This document shows, piece by piece, positions 35,628 through 44,275 of a DNA stretch of 64,000 nt (positions are counted from its first letter, which is position 1; each line of letters opens with the position of its first letter). This DNA is from Desulfobacca acetoxidans DSM 11109 (GTDB lineage Bacteria; Desulfobacterota; Desulfobaccia; Desulfobaccales; Desulfobaccaceae). The translations under genes were made by a program, and so were the position numbers. The stretch covers positions 1,922,001 through 1,986,000 of the forward strand of contig NC_015388.1 in the NCBI RefSeq assembly GCF_000195295.1, written 5' to 3'. The notes beneath the pieces were generated by a model that saw nothing but the letters and a program-made list of their open reading frames with translations, did not search any database and was not told the origin of the DNA.

Positions 35628-37778
35628 GTGAAGAGAAAATGGTTTGGAACGTGGGGAGTCCTGATTCTTCTGCTTCTGCTTTTGGTGCAGCCGGTTCCGG
35701 GGGAGGAAGCCGGCGAAATAAAGCCGGAATCCGAGGTGAAGGAAGAGGCCGCTGCCAAGGTTGAGGAGGAGGCAAAATTACCCCAGATTGAGGTCTTGGC
35801 CCATAAGGAAAAGGCGGCCACCAGTACCGTGGTCACCAAAGAGGATATCAGCATCGGCCCTTATATGAACCTGCCGGGCTATCTCGAGGAACAGTCCGGG
35901 GTAGATATGAGCCGCCGGTCCTTCTTGGGGGTGCGCAGCCACCAGTTGTCCCTGCGGGGATTTGATGAATCCCGCTACCAGGTCTATCTCAACGGCCGCA
36001 CCTTTAAAGGGGCCGGGGTTAAGGGCGGCTTCTATGTGGATTGGTCCACCCTTACGCCCCAGGACCTGGAGCGGCTGGAGATTATCCGCGGCGGCCTGTC
36101 GGCGGAATACGGCAATACCCTGGGCGGGGTCATCACCATCAACACCCAACGGGGTAGCAAGGAACCCAAGATTTACCTCGATTCTTATTGGGGCAGTTGG
36201 GATACCCAGAATTACCGACTGCTTCATACCGGCAGCAAAGGGCCGGTAGAATACGTTATCGGCATCAGTTATGGCAACACCGAGGGCTATCTCAGGAACA
36301 ACTTTGTCCATGATCGGGTCAACTTCAACACCAGTTTGACCTATAACACCCCCTTTGATCTGAGTCTTACCGGTGCCGTGCGCTACATATCACAGAAAAA
36401 CGGCTGGATCGTCTACAACCGGCCCGATTCCCCGTACTACAACCCCGATTATCCGCAGAGCGACTCGGACGGTCTCTACGGCCCGCCGGTCACCTACAGC
36501 GGCAATCCTCAAAACGGTTTTACCTTTGGCGACAACAGCTACTCCTATACCCAGCGGTGGGAGTGGGATTTCGAGGCGAAACAGAAGTTCTGGACTGGGG
36601 ATGCCACCTTCCGTCTCTTCTATTTCCAGGCGACCCGCAACGACTTCTGGTATGCCATGAACAACCCGAGCCTGTTGATCGGCCAACGCGGTAGTTGGGA
36701 TGAAGACAGTTGGGGCTGGAATTTTAAAATCCGCCAGCAGCCCGGGAAGGTCCGCCTGGGCTTCGGTCTGGAGGGCAATTATTTCGGCTACGGCGGCACC
36801 GACTATAGTGATTTAAACGCAGCTTATTATGCCACCCTGCCCACTGCCAGCTCCGGGCCGAGAGATGCTCAGAAACTGCATGGTGGTTTTGTCGATGCGG
36901 CGATGCCCTTCTGGAAATACTTTGAGCTGTATCTGGGGCTGCGGTACGACAACTATGACGCCGCTCCTACAGTCGGCGCCACCGGGAATATTGTTCCCAC
37001 CCTGCGGGCAGATGCCCTGAGCCCCAAAAGCACTCTGACCATCCGGCCTACCGACACCACCGAGGGCTATCTGTCGGTCAACTTCAGCACCCGCTTTCCC
37101 ACCTTGCCGGAATCATACTGGTTCAGTGCCGGCTATCAACCCGCGAATCGAATGGGCTACCTGTCGCCGGAGTTCGGTATGCAGTACGAGGCCGGTATAC
37201 TCCAGCAGTTGCCCTGGTCCGCGTCGTTGCGGCTCAGAACCTATTACTATGATATGAATAATTACATCCGCACCGTTTTCGGTTACCGGCCCAGCCGGGT
37301 GGTGTATAACATCGACCTGGCAAAGCTCCGGGGGGTAGAGCTCGAAGGACTCCTGCCGCTGCCCTACAACCTGACCGCCTTTGCCAACTATACCTGGCAG
37401 CAGACCAGCACCAGCCCGGATCCCCTCGACGCCGACGTCCGGGAGTTGGTTGATCTGCCGGATCATAAGGTTAACTTGGGGATGCGCTACCGCGCATCGA
37501 ATGAGGCCGAAGCCAAGGTCTACCTGCGGATAGTTTCTCATACCTACCAGCCCCAGCTAACTATAAAAAATCAAACCATCACCGGCATTTCCTATCTGCC
37601 TTTGAAAGGTTTTGCCACCCTCAATCTCGAAGGCCGCTATCCGGTGATGCAATACCAGGGCTATAAAGGGTTTCTTTATTTCGGCGTCGACAACCTGTTC
37701 AGCAATCATTATGAGGAAAGCTACGGGTATCCCATGCCAACCGCAACGGTCTACGGCGGTATCCAGCTGCGCTACTGA
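35628..37778 (+). CDS. TonB-dependent outer-membrane receptor
   Basis: 716 residues from GTG 35628 (GGAGAACAGAG upstream). Signal peptide WGVLILLLLLLVQPVPGEE, an acidic linker, a plug domain (QIEVLAHKEKAATSTVVTKEDI, LRGFDESRYQVYLNG, LERLEIIRGGLSAEYGNTLGGVITINTQ) and a 22-strand-type barrel ending in YGGIQLRY with an aromatic C terminus. Barrel strands are Tyr/Trp-rich. Ligand not readable. The genes that follow (exported tetrapyrrole-methylase-like protein, DUF4198) and larC before it hint at a metal or tetrapyrrole ligand. Confidence 0.93.
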   Translation: MKRKWFGTWGVLILLLLLLVQPVPGEEAGEIKPESEVKEEAAAKVEEEAKLPQIEVLAHKEKAATSTVVTKEDISIGPYMNLPGYLEEQSGVDMSRRSFLGVRSHQLSLRGFDESRYQVYLNGRTFKGAGVKGGFYVDWSTLTPQDLERLEIIRGGLSAEYGNTLGGVITINTQRGSKEPKIYLDSYWGSWDTQNYRLLHTGSKGPVEYVIGISYGNTEGYLRNNFVHDRVNFNTSLTYNTPFDLSLTGAVRYISQKNGWIVYNRPDSPYYNPDYPQSDSDGLYGPPVTYSGNPQNGFTFGDNSYSYTQRWEWDFEAKQKFWTGDATFRLFYFQATRNDFWYAMNNPSLLIGQRGSWDEDSWGWNFKIRQQPGKVRLGFGLEGNYFGYGGTDYSDLNAAYYATLPTASSGPRDAQKLHGGFVDAAMPFWKYFELYLGLRYDNYDAAPTVGATGNIVPTLRADALSPKSTLTIRPTDTTEGYLSVNFSTRFPTLPESYWFSAGYQPANRMGYLSPEFGMQYEAGILQQLPWSASLRLRTYYYDMNNYIRTVFGYRPSRVVYNIDLAKLRGVELEGLLPLPYNLTAFANYTWQQTSTSPDPLDADVRELVDLPDHKVNLGMRYRASNEAEAKVYLRIVSHTYQPQLTIKNQTITGISYLPLKGFATLNLEGRYPVMQYQGYKGFLYFGVDNLFSNHYEESYGYPMPTATVYGGIQLRY

Positions 37779-37836
37779 GACAGGGGATTGGTTGGCGGAC
37801 TATCTCAAAAATCTTTGATTAATAATCGGACCACTC

Positions 37837-37865
37837 GGGGCGCGGTGCGCCGCGCCCCTTTTTTT
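37837..37865 (+). terminator. Rho-independent terminator
   Basis: GGGGCGCGG (37837-37845), loop TGCG, CCGCGCCCC (37850-37858), then seven T. Closes the TonB receptor transcript, so the genes after it need read-through or their own promoter. Confidence 0.9.
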
Positions 37866-37892
37866 CATTATACCTGAATGAGAGGTCAACGC

Positions 37893-38504
37893 ATGATCAT
37901 CAAACCTTTTAAACGGGAATCTCTGCTGCCGCTGCCGGTTGCCTTCATCTCCACTATCAGCGCCGACGGGGTCCGAAATATCGCCCCGTATTCCTGTATC
38001 ATGCCAGTGCTGCGCCCCCTGGACCTGATCTGCCTGGCCTCAGCCTGGAAGCGGGATACCCTGAACAACATCCGTGCTACCGGGGAATTCGTCGTCAATC
38101 TGGCAGGGGCCGATCTGGCCGACAAAGTAATCCCCACCGCCCGTTTCAGCCCTCCCGAGGCGGATGAATTTATCCTGGCCGGTCTGTCGGCCAAACCATC
38201 GGTAGAAATTAAGGCCCCAGGGATCGAGGGCTGCTATGCCTGGATGGAGTGCCGGCTCTGGAAACTCTATGAGGAATCGCAATTTGTCCTGATTGTCGGG
38301 CAGGTAGTACACTGCGAGGTCGCCGATGCCGCCTGCCTGCCGGATGGTTCGATCAATCTGGAGACGGCCCGGCCCTTGATGATCACCGGCAGCAACCAGG
38401 GCATGAAGTTCTGCACCGCTTTTGATATCCACCGTTTTGAGCCATTCGGCGCCATGTTCCCGAATGGCAAAGATCCCCTGGCTGCCAAGTATACCGAAGA
38501 ATAA
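37893..38504 (+). CDS. Flavin reductase-like (flavoredoxin-type) protein
   Basis: 203 residues from ATG 37893, preceded by GAGAGGTCAACGC; an ATG at 37878 is possible but has no [26 protein letters not shown] is the FMN-binding start of the flavin-reductase domain, followed by [19 protein letters not shown]. The C-terminal part has [13 protein letters not shown]. Such proteins reduce flavin or act as flavin electron carriers in anaerobes. It may supply electrons to the neighbouring cluster, but this is inference from position. A paralogue lies at 43015. Confidence 0.88.
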   Translation: MIIKPFKRESLLPLPVAFISTISADGVRNIAPYSCIMPVLRPLDLICLASAWKRDTLNNIRATGEFVVNLAGADLADKVIPTARFSPPEADEFILAGLSAKPSVEIKAPGIEGCYAWMECRLWKLYEESQFVLIVGQVVHCEVADAACLPDGSINLETARPLMITGSNQGMKFCTAFDIHRFEPFGAMFPNGKDPLAAKYTEE

Positions 38505-38541
38505 AGCTGCGTATTTATTTGTTTGCGAAGGAGAATGATAC

Positions 38542-39429
38542 ATGTCGAAGCAAAAACTCAAGTTGGCGGCGATGATAGCCATCTTCCTCGTTGCCTGCGG
38601 CGCGATGCCGGGTTTGGCCGCTTCAGTAAGTCCCGGCAAATTCTATCTGGTCAGTACCGGCCCCGGCGACCCCAAGTACCTCACCCTTCAAGCTATTGAA
38701 GTCATCCAGAAGGCTGATCTGGTATTGTCCCACCCGGAGTCGGCAAAAAAACTGGCAAAGTACCTACAAGGCAAAAAGGTGGAAGACCCCTGGAAGGATC
38801 TTTGGATGCACCAGGGCAAAATCTGGATGAAGGACCTGCATACCTATAAACCTGAAGAACGCTCGGCGGTCATCGCCGAGAAGTCCCGCCAACGGGATGA
38901 ATATGTCAAAAATCTCAAAGTTATGCTCGCTCAGGGGAAGAACATCGTCCTGCTTGACGGTGGCGACCCCACGGTCTACAGCCGGGGTTTCTGGCTGCTC
39001 GAGGGATTAAGCGATGACCAGTTCGAGATTGTCCCCGGTGTCGGCGCCATGACCGCTTCTTTTGCGGCCCTCAAGCGCGCCAGCACCGGTGCCGGAGCCC
39101 GGTTTGTGGCCCAGACCACCCCCTATGCCTTTTTTGGCAAGCAGGACCGCGACGACCTGGCCCGTGACCTCTCCCGCTATCCCGGAACACTGGTTTTCTA
39201 CATGGGTATCTCAGAACTGGGCAATCTGGTAGAAACCTTAAAGAAATATAATCCACCGGATCTGCCCATCGGCGTGGTCTACTACGCCGGCTATCCGGAA
39301 AAAGAAAAAGTTGTCAAGGGGACCCTGAGTGATATTATGGCCAAGTTGGCGGATGAAAAAGAAAGATGGCTGGGGATGATTGTTGTCGGGCGGTGCCTGA
39401 GCGGTCCGCATTTTGTCCTGTCGGAATAA
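38542..39429 (+). CDS. Tetrapyrrole methylase-fold protein with export signal
   Basis: 295 residues. After a signal sequence (KLKLAAMIAIFLVACGAMPGLAA) comes a CobA/CbiF-like SAM methyltransferase fold: KFYLVSTG40-P-G-D43-P-KYLTLQAIEVIQKADLVL, then GG141-D142-PTVYSRG and FEIVPGVGAMTASFAAL. The signal has a possible lipobox (LVAC19) or a peptidase I site after GLAA, so the protein would be a periplasmic lipoprotein or periplasmic. SAM is cytoplasmic, so an exported methylase is unexpected; it may bind a tetrapyrrole or metal instead of methylating. AAGGAG precedes the ATG. DUF4198 follows. Confidence 0.82.
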   Translation: MSKQKLKLAAMIAIFLVACGAMPGLAASVSPGKFYLVSTGPGDPKYLTLQAIEVIQKADLVLSHPESAKKLAKYLQGKKVEDPWKDLWMHQGKIWMKDLHTYKPEERSAVIAEKSRQRDEYVKNLKVMLAQGKNIVLLDGGDPTVYSRGFWLLEGLSDDQFEIVPGVGAMTASFAALKRASTGAGARFVAQTTPYAFFGKQDRDDLARDLSRYPGTLVFYMGISELGNLVETLKKYNPPDLPIGVVYYAGYPEKEKVVKGTLSDIMAKLADEKERWLGMIVVGRCLSGPHFVLSE

Positions 39430-39460
39430 CCACCACAAAAAATCGTAACAGTTCACCCTG

Positions 39461-39480
39461 TTCTTGAAACTTGAAACTCA
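39461..39480. repeat. Word-like repeat, CTTGAAACTTGAAACTC type
   Basis: Related to 14937-14960 and 54078-54103. Confidence 0.5.
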
Positions 39481-39500
39481 ATACCAAAGTGAGGTAAGCT

Positions 39501-40262
39501 ATGAAAAGGTCGTTAATTCTTTTTTCCCTGGCCCTCGTCTTGGCCCTGCCCGTCCCGGCGCAAGCCCATTTTTTCTGGCTGATGCCTGACCAGACCACGG
39601 TTGAGATCGGTAAACCCCTCCAGGTGGAGGTCGGTTTCGGACATAAATTTCCTAAAGACGAAGAGATCAAAGCCGAACGTCTCCAATCCGTCAAGGTCAT
39701 AGGTCCTGACGGCAAAGAGCTGCCGTTGACCAAAATCTCTACAGTCCGCTATGAATTCGTCCCCCCGGCGGCGGGTTTTTACCTGGTTTCGGCCCAGATG
39801 AAGCCAGGATTTGTCTGCCGCACTCCCCAGGGGATGAAAATGCAGACAAAGAAAGAACTTCCCGATGCCGAATTCTGCTTCCATTTTGACATGGCCTGTA
39901 AAACACTGGTTGATGTCGGCAAACAATCCCAAGGCTACCACCAGAGCGCCAAGAGCGTCCTCGAGGTGATGCCGCTGCAAGCCCCCAACACCTTGAAAGC
40001 CGGGGGAGAGTTTCCCGTGAAAGTCCTCTTTCAAGGCAAGCCCTTGCCTGGAGCCGAAATAACGGTAACCCACACCCAGTGGCCCGATCCCAAAAAACAA
40101 TTTGCAGTGGTGGGGAAGACCGATGCTCAAGGTGAGTTCCGCCTGAAATTGGATAAACCCGGCCGCTGGCTGGTTATCGCCGGTCATAAAACACCCTATC
40201 CCGATAAAACAGAGTGCGATGAGAATATGTATCGGGCCAGTCTCAGTTTTGAGGTAAAATAA
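39501..40262 (+). CDS. DUF4198 periplasmic protein
   Basis: 253 residues. Clear signal peptide (MKRSLILFSLALVLALPVPAQA) with cleavage expected before H23, so the mature protein starts HFFWLMPDQ. The rest is two beta-sandwich-like parts (VEVGFGHKFP; PVKVLFQGKPLPGAEITVTHT) as in DUF4198, a family often found beside nickel and cobalt uptake genes. An N-terminal His plus internal His (FGHKF, FCFHF, THT) could bind metal. GAGGTAAGCT precedes the ATG. The APC permease starts four bases after its stop. Confidence 0.85.
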   Translation: MKRSLILFSLALVLALPVPAQAHFFWLMPDQTTVEIGKPLQVEVGFGHKFPKDEEIKAERLQSVKVIGPDGKELPLTKISTVRYEFVPPAAGFYLVSAQMKPGFVCRTPQGMKMQTKKELPDAEFCFHFDMACKTLVDVGKQSQGYHQSAKSVLEVMPLQAPNTLKAGGEFPVKVLFQGKPLPGAEITVTHTQWPDPKKQFAVVGKTDAQGEFRLKLDKPGRWLVIAGHKTPYPDKTECDENMYRASLSFEVK

Positions 40263-40265
40263 GGC

Positions 40266-41672
40266 ATGAGCGGCATCGGGCAGACAAATGCCAACGATAC
40301 CACCGTGGTTCAGGGCCGGCTGGAAAAGATCGGCCTGCCCTCGGCCACTATCCTGGTCGTGGCGAATATGGTGGGGACAGGTATCTTCACCACCTCCGGA
40401 TTTATTATTAAGGATTTGCAGAATCCCTGGGCCATGCTGAGCTGCTGGGTCTTGGGGGGGCTGTTTGCCCTGGCCGGGGCCCTGTGCTACGGAGAACTCG
40501 GATCCCGCTATCCTCGGGCGGGTGGGGAGTATGTCTTTTTACGGGAGAGCTTTGGCGAGCTGGCCGGCTTCCTCTCGGGGTGGATCTCCCTGCTGGTGGG
40601 CTTCTCCGCCCCGATTGCCGCTGCCTCGATGGCCTTTGCGGCGTACTTCCTGGCGGGCCTGAACGGCGGCCCCACCTCGGAATATATCTGGACCATCCGG
40701 GGGATAAAGGTTTTGACCTTTTCACCGCTTACTTTGATTGCCTCCGCAGTTATCCTGGCCTTCACCCTGATCCACCGCCATAGCCTGTCACTCGGCAGCC
40801 GCGTACAGAACGTCTTGACGTTGTTTAAGATCAGTCTCATTTTCGGATTTGTCATCCTGGGACTCTTCTGGGGTCGGGGTTCGCTGGAGCACTTCGGCCA
40901 ACCCCCGGATGTCCGCATATTCTTTTCCGGCGAATTTGCTATCTCCCTGATCTTTATCTCCTTCGCCTACAGCGGCTGGAATGCGGCGGCCTACATAGGC
41001 GGCGAGATCTCCCGGCCGGCCCATAACATTCCCCGGGCCCTTATCATCGGCACCCTCCTGGTCGCCATCCTCTACTTCTTTCTCAATGTTACCTTCCTCT
41101 ACGGACTTCCCCCTCATGAGATGAGCGGGGTTTTGGAGGTGGGAGAAAAAGCCGCCCTGGCTCTCTTCGGCCACCGGGTCAGCCAGATTTTTTCTGCGGC
41201 CATTGCCTTGAGCCTTCTGTCCCTGATCAGCGCCATGATGCTGACCGGTCCCCGAGTCTATTTAGCCATGGCTCAAGATGGCCTGTTTTTTCCCAGCATC
41301 GGCAGACTTGGCACCCGGCGCCAGACCCCCGGCAACGCCATCGCCCTGCAGGCCACCCTGGCAATCATCCTGGTGCTGACGGCCTCGTTCGAACACCTCC
41401 TGCTTTTCATCGGCTTTACCCTATCCGTCTTTGCCATGTTGACCGTCGGCGGCTTGATGGTTCTCAGGCATCGGCAGCCGAGAAAAGACCTGCCGTATCA
41501 AACACTAGGCTATCCTCTCACCGCCGTTGTCTTTATTCTTGGCAATATCTGGATCATCCTTTTTACCATCTTCAGCAGACCCATGGCCGCCCTCACCGGC
41601 CTCGGCGCCGTACTGGCGGGACTTGCAGTCTATGCCTTTTTTAAATGGCGGCGGTCACCGGTGACTGTCTAA
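40266..41672 (+). CDS. APC-family amino acid permease
   Basis: 468 residues with about 12 membrane segments. GLPSATILVVANMVGTGIFTTSG is the APC signature of helix 1; GALCYGELGSRYPRAGGEYVFLRESFGELAGFLSGW follows. Substrate unknown, probably an amino acid or polyamine. It starts four bases after the DUF4198 gene, so it is the last gene of that operon; a link to metal uptake, for instance import of a metal chelator such as histidine, is speculation. Confidence 0.92.
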   Translation: MSGIGQTNANDTTVVQGRLEKIGLPSATILVVANMVGTGIFTTSGFIIKDLQNPWAMLSCWVLGGLFALAGALCYGELGSRYPRAGGEYVFLRESFGELAGFLSGWISLLVGFSAPIAAASMAFAAYFLAGLNGGPTSEYIWTIRGIKVLTFSPLTLIASAVILAFTLIHRHSLSLGSRVQNVLTLFKISLIFGFVILGLFWGRGSLEHFGQPPDVRIFFSGEFAISLIFISFAYSGWNAAAYIGGEISRPAHNIPRALIIGTLLVAILYFFLNVTFLYGLPPHEMSGVLEVGEKAALALFGHRVSQIFSAAIALSLLSLISAMMLTGPRVYLAMAQDGLFFPSIGRLGTRRQTPGNAIALQATLAIILVLTASFEHLLLFIGFTLSVFAMLTVGGLMVLRHRQPRKDLPYQTLGYPLTAVVFILGNIWIILFTIFSRPMAALTGLGAVLAGLAVYAFFKWRRSPVTV

Positions 41673-42161
41673 GGGAATCAAATCTGTATAAATTCTGAAA
41701 AAAACCCGCCATTAAGTATAGAGCGATGGTCAAAGGTTCTCATGTTCTCAGAAACACAACGAAATATGAAAAAATGACGGTTGGCCTGTGCATCAGCCTG
41801 CAGGCTGGAAAGCCTGCACCACCTTCTTCCATATAAATTGGCATGTTCTGCTGATCACAACCAAACATGGAATCAGAACCGTGGCGGCTGCTCACAATAG
41901 TGCTTTTTCTGCTCACCACCCGCTTTTTTCATATAAATTTTTTCTCATCGACCATGTTAAACAAAAAACGGCGGCCATGGGCCGCCCTATCCCATTATCG
42001 ATAATCTATCGGCAATTTACTCATAGGGCGGGCCGCGCCCGCCGTTTTTAAGAGCACTGTTTTTATAAAAGTTCTGACCGATTGAGGGTGGCTATCGTAG
42101 GGGCGGATCCGAGACCATCACTGTAGTGGCGAACCTGGTGTTTGCCCCTCGGTGTTCGCCA
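41673..42161. other. Non-coding region of repeats
   Basis: No gene. Holds copy 2 of the composite repeat and a GGGGCGAA-type repeat cluster (42096-42164). Confidence 0.8.
41740..42065 (+). repeat. Composite palindromic repeat, copy 2
   Basis: Same module order and orientation as 15079-15418, with small indels. The central palindrome reads CCTGCAGGCTGGAAAGCCTGCA here, and the GGGCGGGCCGCGCCCGCC end is unchanged. Confidence 0.85.
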
Positions 42162-42164
42162 TCA
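42096..42164. repeat. GTAGGGGCGAA-type repeat cluster
   Basis: CGTAGGGGCGGATC, then GTAGTGGCGAACC..GTTTGCCCC and GTGTTCGCC: at least two decayed units, running up to the YkgJ-type gene. Confidence 0.7.
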
Positions 42165-42872
42165 TTTACGGGCTTGACCCGTCCGGAATACCTGCCCTCC
42201 CAACAACCATGCTTCTGCCAAATCCGGTTGGGAAAAGTAGTCCTGGAGAGCCTGGGACAGGTCCAGGGGGCCGGTCTGGTATCCGAGCGTACGGCAGCCA
42301 TCAATAAGACCCCGGCTCAAAGAGAGAAAAATACTGTGGCGGTGCCGATAAAACTCTACCCGGTTGACTTTGGGATCGGTCAATTCCTGTCGGCAGGCGG
42401 CCGCATCCAAAGAGTGCATTGCCCGGCACATCAGCGGCCGCACCTCGTAGACCGAACAATTGTCATCGAGCAGGAGAGGGCAGGGGAGTTCACGGCGTCT
42501 GGCGGCAACCTGTATCTTGGTCATGCCAGCTCGCTTGTCCAGGGATTGAGCGGCCAGTTCGAGGAGATTGGATAGATATGCTGGAGAACACCGCTGGGCG
42601 AGATGACCGCCCAACAGAATGGCCTCCGGGGGGGTCAGTTCGACCTGATTATGACAGCAGCAAGAACAGCCGGGTTGGCAGGCAAGCTGCCGTGGCAAGG
42701 AGGTATTGGCCTCCACCGCCTCAATGAAAAAATCGCCCCACTCAAAGGCAGTCCGGGCAATCTCGTAAATCCGGTCAACAGATGCCTCCTCTTCGAAGAG
42801 GCCGATCACTATTTGAGCGAAGCTGTGCGCCAGTTCTTGATCAAGAAAATGATCCTGAGCGCCCCGGAACAT
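42162..42872 (-). CDS. YkgJ-type cysteine cluster protein
   Basis: 236 residues. ACQPGCSCCCHNQVELTPPEAILL is the CxxxCxCCC-like start of the Zn/Fe-chelating domain, completed by LPCPLLLDDNCSVYEVRPLMCRAMHSLD and a further Cys. Function is not established for the family; a metal site formed by eight or so Cys is expected. It is a single gene with repeats on both sides. The AT-poor gene has no clear SD before MFRGAQ. Confidence 0.85.
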   Translation of the reverse strand: MFRGAQDHFLDQELAHSFAQIVIGLFEEEASVDRIYEIARTAFEWGDFFIEAVEANTSLPRQLACQPGCSCCCHNQVELTPPEAILLGGHLAQRCSPAYLSNLLELAAQSLDKRAGMTKIQVAARRRELPCPLLLDDNCSVYEVRPLMCRAMHSLDAAACRQELTDPKVNRVEFYRHRHSIFLSLSRGLIDGCRTLGYQTGPLDLSQALQDYFSQPDLAEAWLLGGQVFRTGQARK

Positions 42873-42970
42873 GAGCGTCGCTCCCTTGCCAGTGGTTCGG
42901 AATTCAGAACCCGCAGCTCAAAACTAAATTAGCCGGTACCCTAACAATTCGATCTTAAGCAGAGCTTCTA

Positions 42971-43000
42971 TCCGTAGGGGCGAACCCGGTGTTCGCCCTC
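42971..43000. repeat. GTAGGGGCGAA-type palindrome
   Basis: TCCGTAGGGGCGAACCCGG followed by TGTTCGCCCTC. GGGGCGAAC and GTTCGCCCT are the arms. Confidence 0.8.
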
Positions 43001-43014
43001 AGGCCTGTTTCCCT

Positions 43015-43587
43015 CTACTTCATCAGGTCCTTACCGATGGCAAAGGCCGGAGCCAGGAAGGGGCCGATGCTGTAGTAGCTCATGCTGTCCATGGCGAAGC
43101 TGAAAGGTTTAATCTTCGTAATATCGGGAATGCCTTTATCTGTCAGACAATCCTCCTCCACTTTAATGTCCTGAATCTCACCGACAAATAGGGTATGGAG
43201 ACCGATCTCCACAATGTGGGTCACCTTGCACTCCAAAACCATGGGGAATTCCTTGACAAACGGGGCATCAACCACCTCGCTGGCCACCGGCGTCAGTCCG
43301 GCGACGGCGAACTTATCGACGTCCCGACCGGAGGCGAGGCCGGCGTAATCGGCTTCCTTGACCCGTGATTCCGGGGGAATACTAATAGTGAAGGCCTGCC
43401 GGGCCTTGAGATTGCCGTAGGTATAGGTGGCCTGCCTCAGGCAGATCGTAACGCTGGGTGGTTTGGAACAGCAGATGCCGCCCCAGGCTACCGCACAAAT
43501 ATTGGGCTTCTTGTTGTCATCATAGGTTCCGACGATAAAAACCGGCATCGGATACAGGAAGGTCCTAGCGCCAATGGATTTTTTCAT
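43015..43587 (-). CDS. Flavin reductase family protein (flavoredoxin-like)
   Basis: 190 residues. PMPVFIVGTYDDNKKPNICAVAWGGICCSKPPSVTICLR is typical of the short flavin-reductase/flavoredoxin proteins of sulfate reducers, with FTISIPPESRVKEADYAG and HTLFVGEIQDIKVEED later. FMN-binding electron carrier or reductase. It is more like flavoredoxin than the paralogue at 37893. Starts with AGGCTATCT upstream, a weak SD. Confidence 0.9.
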   Translation of the reverse strand: MKKSIGARTFLYPMPVFIVGTYDDNKKPNICAVAWGGICCSKPPSVTICLRQATYTYGNLKARQAFTISIPPESRVKEADYAGLASGRDVDKFAVAGLTPVASEVVDAPFVKEFPMVLECKVTHIVEIGLHTLFVGEIQDIKVEEDCLTDKGIPDITKIKPFSFAMDSMSYYSIGPFLAPAFAIGKDLMK

Positions 43588-43631
43588 AGATAGCCTCCAA
43601 GCATATAGGTTAAATGGGGTGCTGTTATGTA

Positions 43632-44066
43632 CTAAGGTTTTTCTAAGACCTCTCGGAAGTATTGCAGTTCGCGCTGAAAAGCCTGCTTCTCCTGCAGCAG
43701 CAGACGGCCCTGATCATCTTTCTGCAACTGTCGGGCGTTCAGTTTATCCAGGGCGGCCAGGTAGGCAACACATTCCTCACTATAGGCCTTGGCCTTGTCC
43801 AACCATGTTTTCCTGTCGGTGGCGGACAGGTGCGAGTCTTGTTTGATTTTGACCAAAGAGGCGGTATTGCTCCGTAACTCCTTGATATTTGCTTTAAGTT
43901 CCTCTACGGCCTGATGCCAATCCGCCGTTTGGGGGGGAGTCGTCCGGCTGTTTTCGCTTTGACCGGCATCGGCATCTAGTGTGCCTCCAACCGAAAGAAA
44001 ACACAAGATAAAAAACCAAAAAATGACCTGCCGTATTCTATCGAGTATCCAAAATGTAATGTCCAT
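43632..44066 (-). CDS. Small membrane or exported coiled-coil protein, unknown
   Basis: 144 residues. One N-terminal hydrophobic segment (IRQVIFWFFILCFLSVGG), possibly a signal anchor, then a charged helical region (WHQAVEELKANIKELRSNTASLVKIKQD, EECVAYLAALDKLNARQLQKDD) likely to form a coiled coil. Not recognised. Ends 45 bases before the flavin reductase start, so they may be one transcript. Confidence 0.7.
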   Translation of the reverse strand: MDITFWILDRIRQVIFWFFILCFLSVGGTLDADAGQSENSRTTPPQTADWHQAVEELKANIKELRSNTASLVKIKQDSHLSATDRKTWLDKAKAYSEECVAYLAALDKLNARQLQKDDQGRLLLQEKQAFQRELQYFREVLEKP

Positions 44067-44105
44067 GACCTGTCAGCCACTCACCAACCACAGTAATCAT
44101 TTATC

Positions 44106-44160
44106 AGTAGCAGAGGTTTTCTAACCTGTGCAGTAACTTTTCAGCTGTCTAAGAGGTTAA
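44106..44160. repeat. AGAGGTT/AACCT hairpins
   Basis: GCAGAGGTTTTCTAACCTGTGC and AGAGGTTAAAAACCTCGATTTTT. The second could terminate a plus-strand transcript. Confidence 0.6.
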
Positions 44161-44275
44161 AAACCTCGATTTTTCGATAATTGCCCTTACCTGTGGGTTA
44201 CCCGTGAACCATTAGAATTGGCGCCGGAGCATTCGAGAAGGCGGGATGCACTCTGTTTCCCCGCCCCCCAACACT

